Assembly: GCA_002104905.1 (NCBI GenBank) | Contig: MCFE01000090.1 | Location: forward strand, 1-64,000 | DNA length: 64,000 nucleotides | Direction: 5' to 3' | From: Basidiobolus meristosporus CBS 931.73 | Lineage: Eukaryota > Basidiobolomycota > Basidiobolomycetes > Basidiobolales > Basidiobolaceae | Translations under genes and position numbers: made by a program | In this document: positions 61,255 to 64,000 of the stretch, one piece after another | Position numbering within the stretch: position 1 is the first letter of the stretch | How the letters are laid out: every line of letters starts with the position of its first letter | Notes under the pieces: model-generated | Told to the model about the DNA's origin: nothing | Seen by the model: the letters and a program-made list of their open reading frames with translations, nothing else | Databases searched by the model: none

Positions 61255-61630
61255 TGTGAGTACTAAATGTAGTAACCACTCCTTGCCCAAGAGTTCTCCC
61301 CAGAGTCCTACCCAAAGCCCCCCAGTATCCTCTCTATGATTCTCCCACACATCCTCCATCCTATTCCTGCCCTTATCTAGTTAGAGCACTTATCATAACA
61401 GGAAGGTGTTCACACCCCTATTTTATAACACATTGTCTATGATCTAAGCCCCTCCAGGTGATATATATATATTCAATTGAACCAAGTGAGAGAAAAAGAT
61501 ATTTGTACAGAATAAACACAAGTCTTTATTACTTAGCTACCTTCTATCAGAAGCTATTTTGGACCAAGTGCTACTGACTTGACCTACAAGCTCTCCCACT
61601 CACTAAGTACATTCAGTAATAACCCACATA
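61255..61630 (+). mobile_element. 5' LTR of a Ty3/gypsy element
   Basis: It begins TGTGAGTACT and ends near ACCCACA, homologous to the reversed LTR at 49024-49405. It is followed by tttggtgctgtctctg, a plausible primer-binding site, and gag-pol. It inserted in, and truncated, Plavaka copy D/E. Confidence 0.8.
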
Positions 61631-61639
61631 TTTGGTGCT

Positions 61640-64000
61640 GTCTCTGCAGAAGATAAGCACAAGTGTGGTAATGACTACTACAATCAAGCTAAAAACATAC
61701 AAGGGAAAGTGAGAGAAAGCCCTTGAGAGGTTTGCTAAGTTTGAGAGAATTGTGGTTGATGCAGGATGGGACAACAATAAGAAAGTAAGGGAGTTTGCAA
61801 GACATATGGAAGGGCCAGCATGGCAATGGCATTATGGGTTGGAAGACACAGTTAAAGAAAACTGGGATGCACTAGAAGAAGCCTACAAGACATGCTTTCT
61901 ATATGCTAAAGGATACCACTACAAAGCCCTTCTACCATCCTCACGGAAGTAAAGCAGTGAGAGCTATGAAGCCTAGACTGAACTGTTTCTCCAACACGTC
62001 TGATGTCTCCCAAAGGACAAAATTGCCAAACAACAGCTCATGAGGTGTTACATCATGGGCTTACACAATGAAGTAAGATGTAAGGCATCCAAAGAACAAT
62101 GGGGATGTAAAATGTTGCAAGAGTTGGTCAAACAGTTACAAGGGGTCATCTTGCTATGGAGGCTACCCTATAGTGATACAAGTGATTGAAGGACAGGGAT
62201 CCCCTGTAAGAAAGGAAAAATTGCCTCCCCAAAAGACCATGAGTTAGAGGAATTATGGCAAAAGGTCCAGGAACTCTTGATCATCAATATCCAAGAAGTC
62301 CCTAAAGAAGATGATAAACTCTAGGAAGCTGTTGTAGATCTAAAAGCCCAGGTGCAAGCCGTGACCCTACAGATGGAACAACTGCAACAACAGTATCTGT
62401 GTTATATATGTGGAGAAGTAGGCCACTGGGCCCACAAATTTGAAAAACAGTATTGAGAAGAACCCATACCAGACACAAAAGAGAAGAAGGCATCAAGATA
62501 CAGAATCCCTTGCCAGGAGGCTAACAGGACTCAGTCAATCTAAGCCCTCTGGTCAGAACAGTTGAAGTGCAGAAGAAGAAGCATGAACACCATGCTTCTA
62601 GAGAGCAGGCAAAGGAACCTGCAGTAGAGGTTCTGTCAAAAGGAAAGAATGTTGAATTGGGTGAAGAAGTTTGGAATGAGCCTTGGGAAGAAGTGTTGCA
62701 GCAAACAATGAATGCTAGTACATCTTCCCATGGCCTATTCCCCATAATGAAGGTATTAGAGCAAGCCAAGGCAACCCTCCCAATAACCAATTTACTGGGA
62801 CTTGCCCCAGCTCTACTCAAGGAGCTGATAGAGGGATTGAAGGGGATAACAACCCTTCACGTCCACCAGACGGTCCTACAAAAACCAAATAAGGGTACAT
62901 ATGTAAAGGTACATATAGAGAATAAGGAAATTCTTGCCCTAATTGCCACAGGATCCTCTATACTGATCATGTCAGAGTCATTAGCAAACGTCTAAAGTTA
63001 GATATAGTCCCCAACAACACCATTCAAGTACAGCTAGCAAATGACCAACTGGACACAACAGTAGGAGTGGTGCCTAATTGACCCATCCAGCTAGGCAACT
63101 TGATTATACACCAAGATGTTGTGGTCCTACCTGTTACAGCCAACAACTTACTCATTGGCAAGAGCAATTTATCCAACATGAGATGGACATACTCTACAGT
63201 GCATCTGAACTTAGGTGGGACACCAAGAGTATCCCACTGATTCATATCACCAGTAAGAGCAAGGTGCATAGCAACAGTGTGACAATTGAAGAGGTGAAGC
63301 TGTTGCAGTCTCCAATCATCACACAAAAGGTGAGAAAAATACCACTAGCCAGCAAGATGGTGATCTCATTAAAGTTGCCAATAGCTTATTTGACAAGTGG
63401 AAGAATGATAACTGCAACAAATATATCCAAGTAACTGGAAGGAATCTTGATCTCTAAAGTATGGATACCACCAAAATTTGAAGCATAAAGTCTGAAGTGC
63501 TTAGTGGTTGACAACAGGCAACACACAGTGACACTGTCTAGAGGAGTGTCATTGCTAAACCTAGAGGAAGTCAACAGAAACAACCAAGGACTGTCTACAA
63601 ACAAGGAACCAGAAGAGGAACTCCCCAAACTAGATGTGGACCCCGGTCTACCACTTACTTTGGGAGACAAGTTCCTAGAACACTTGCCTGAGTATTCTCT
63701 AAGAACCAAGTAATTGGCCATATACCTGGAGTATATCACCAAATCCACCTAGCTAACAAATACCATATCTAGCAAAAAGCCTATAGGAACTCAAAAATTG
63801 ACACAGATTATATCAAAGTGACAATTGAGACTTTATTAAAGGATGGCATCATTACCGAAAGCCATTCTCCATGGGCCTCCCCTGTAGTGATTGTCCCAAA
63901 GAAAGACGGAAAGCAATGTTTTTGCATTGACTACCAAAAACTAAACTATGTTGCCCAGAAGGATGTGTATTCACTACCGCAAATAGACAACCCCTTGGAC
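61640..64000 (+). mobile_element. Ty3/gypsy retrotransposon gag-pol, degenerate, runs off the window
   Basis: Gag: GWDNNKKVREFARHMEGPAW near 61760. The zinc knuckle CYICGEVGHWAHKFEK at about 62400 has Phe where the last Cys is expected. The protease-like segment ENKEILALIATGSS (62925) has Ala for the catalytic Asp. The reverse transcriptase begins at about 63830 with GIITESHSPWASPVVIVPKK and QKDVYSLPQIDNPLD and is cut by the window edge. Stop codons and frame changes occur throughout, so it is not active. Confidence 0.85.

Larger units (their letters stand above)
46545..64000. other. CpG-depleted, AT-rich transposon block
   Basis: From about 46.5 kb the sequence changes character. CpG almost vanishes (none between 50041 and 51198 by reading) while TpG and CpA stay common. 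The genic part of the window has ordinary CpG. All recognisable content is decayed transposons. This pattern fits long-term methylation of CpG cytosines and deamination in heterochromatin. There is no sign of dense C-to-T change in the CpA context as in Neurospora-type RIP. Confidence 0.8.

Noticed and set aside
46545-64000. RIP as cause of the base composition
   Set aside because: CpA remains common and the deficit is in CpG specifically, unlike the CpA-to-TpA bias of RIP; not computed, judged by reading.

Overview
The window is nuclear DNA from a fungus, most likely an early-diverging (zygomycete-grade) lineage. The evidence is genes with several short GT..AG introns (mostly 50-135 bp, often with a CTAAC/CTGAC-like branch site), a division-2 (Chs3-type) chitin synthase, a Cdc11-type septin, a fungal fatty-acid 2-hydroxylase and Plavaka, Ty1/copia and Ty3/gypsy transposons. 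I cannot name the species from sequence alone. ORF-length tracts alone mislead here: many real genes are split into small exons, and two (ribosomal protein eL39 and a LAMTOR1-like Ragulator subunit) have no long open frame at all.

0-7 kb: a local family of four secreted CHAP-domain proteins (Cys/His amidase-peptidase fold, usually peptidoglycan hydrolases) in two subfamilies. One plus-strand copy (2583-3128) is intact. The tandem plus-strand copy has a one-base C-terminal frameshift. The two minus-strand copies are broken in different places.

7.8-18.2 kb: a seven-transmembrane protein with an apparent frameshift or alternative intron; Vps39/Vam6 (HOPS/CORVET); an Aurora/Ipl1 kinase; and two S-adenosylmethionine synthetase genes in a head-to-head inverted duplication with near-identical coding and intron sequence.

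18.3-33.4 kb: CASP/Coy1 golgin, septin, aldo-keto reductase, sphingolipid fatty-acid 2-hydroxylase, eL39, an unrecognised WD40-like protein, Trm112, an unrecognised disordered protein and a LAMTOR1-like protein. Genes are dense (gaps mostly 150-600 bp) and alternate strands with shared promoters.

34.4-46.1 kb: 2-Cys peroxiredoxin, chitin synthase, hypoxanthine-guanine phosphoribosyltransferase, an HSL-type alpha/beta hydrolase, a doubtful cysteine-containing small gene, PP2A catalytic subunit and a hydrophilic orphan.

46.5-64 kb: an abrupt change to AT-rich, almost CpG-free DNA made of decayed transposons. It holds at least four pieces of one Plavaka (Tnp2-like) DNA transposon family, a Ty1/copia reverse-transcriptase fragment, a solo LTR and a related LTR that begins a Ty3/gypsy element running off the window, telomere-type TTAGGG blocks inside a transposon copy, a 1.07 kb TG...CA insertion in the same copy, and an odd CCCCTTTA/TAAAG array. 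The genes in 7.8-46 kb are mostly ordinary housekeeping genes and form no single pathway.
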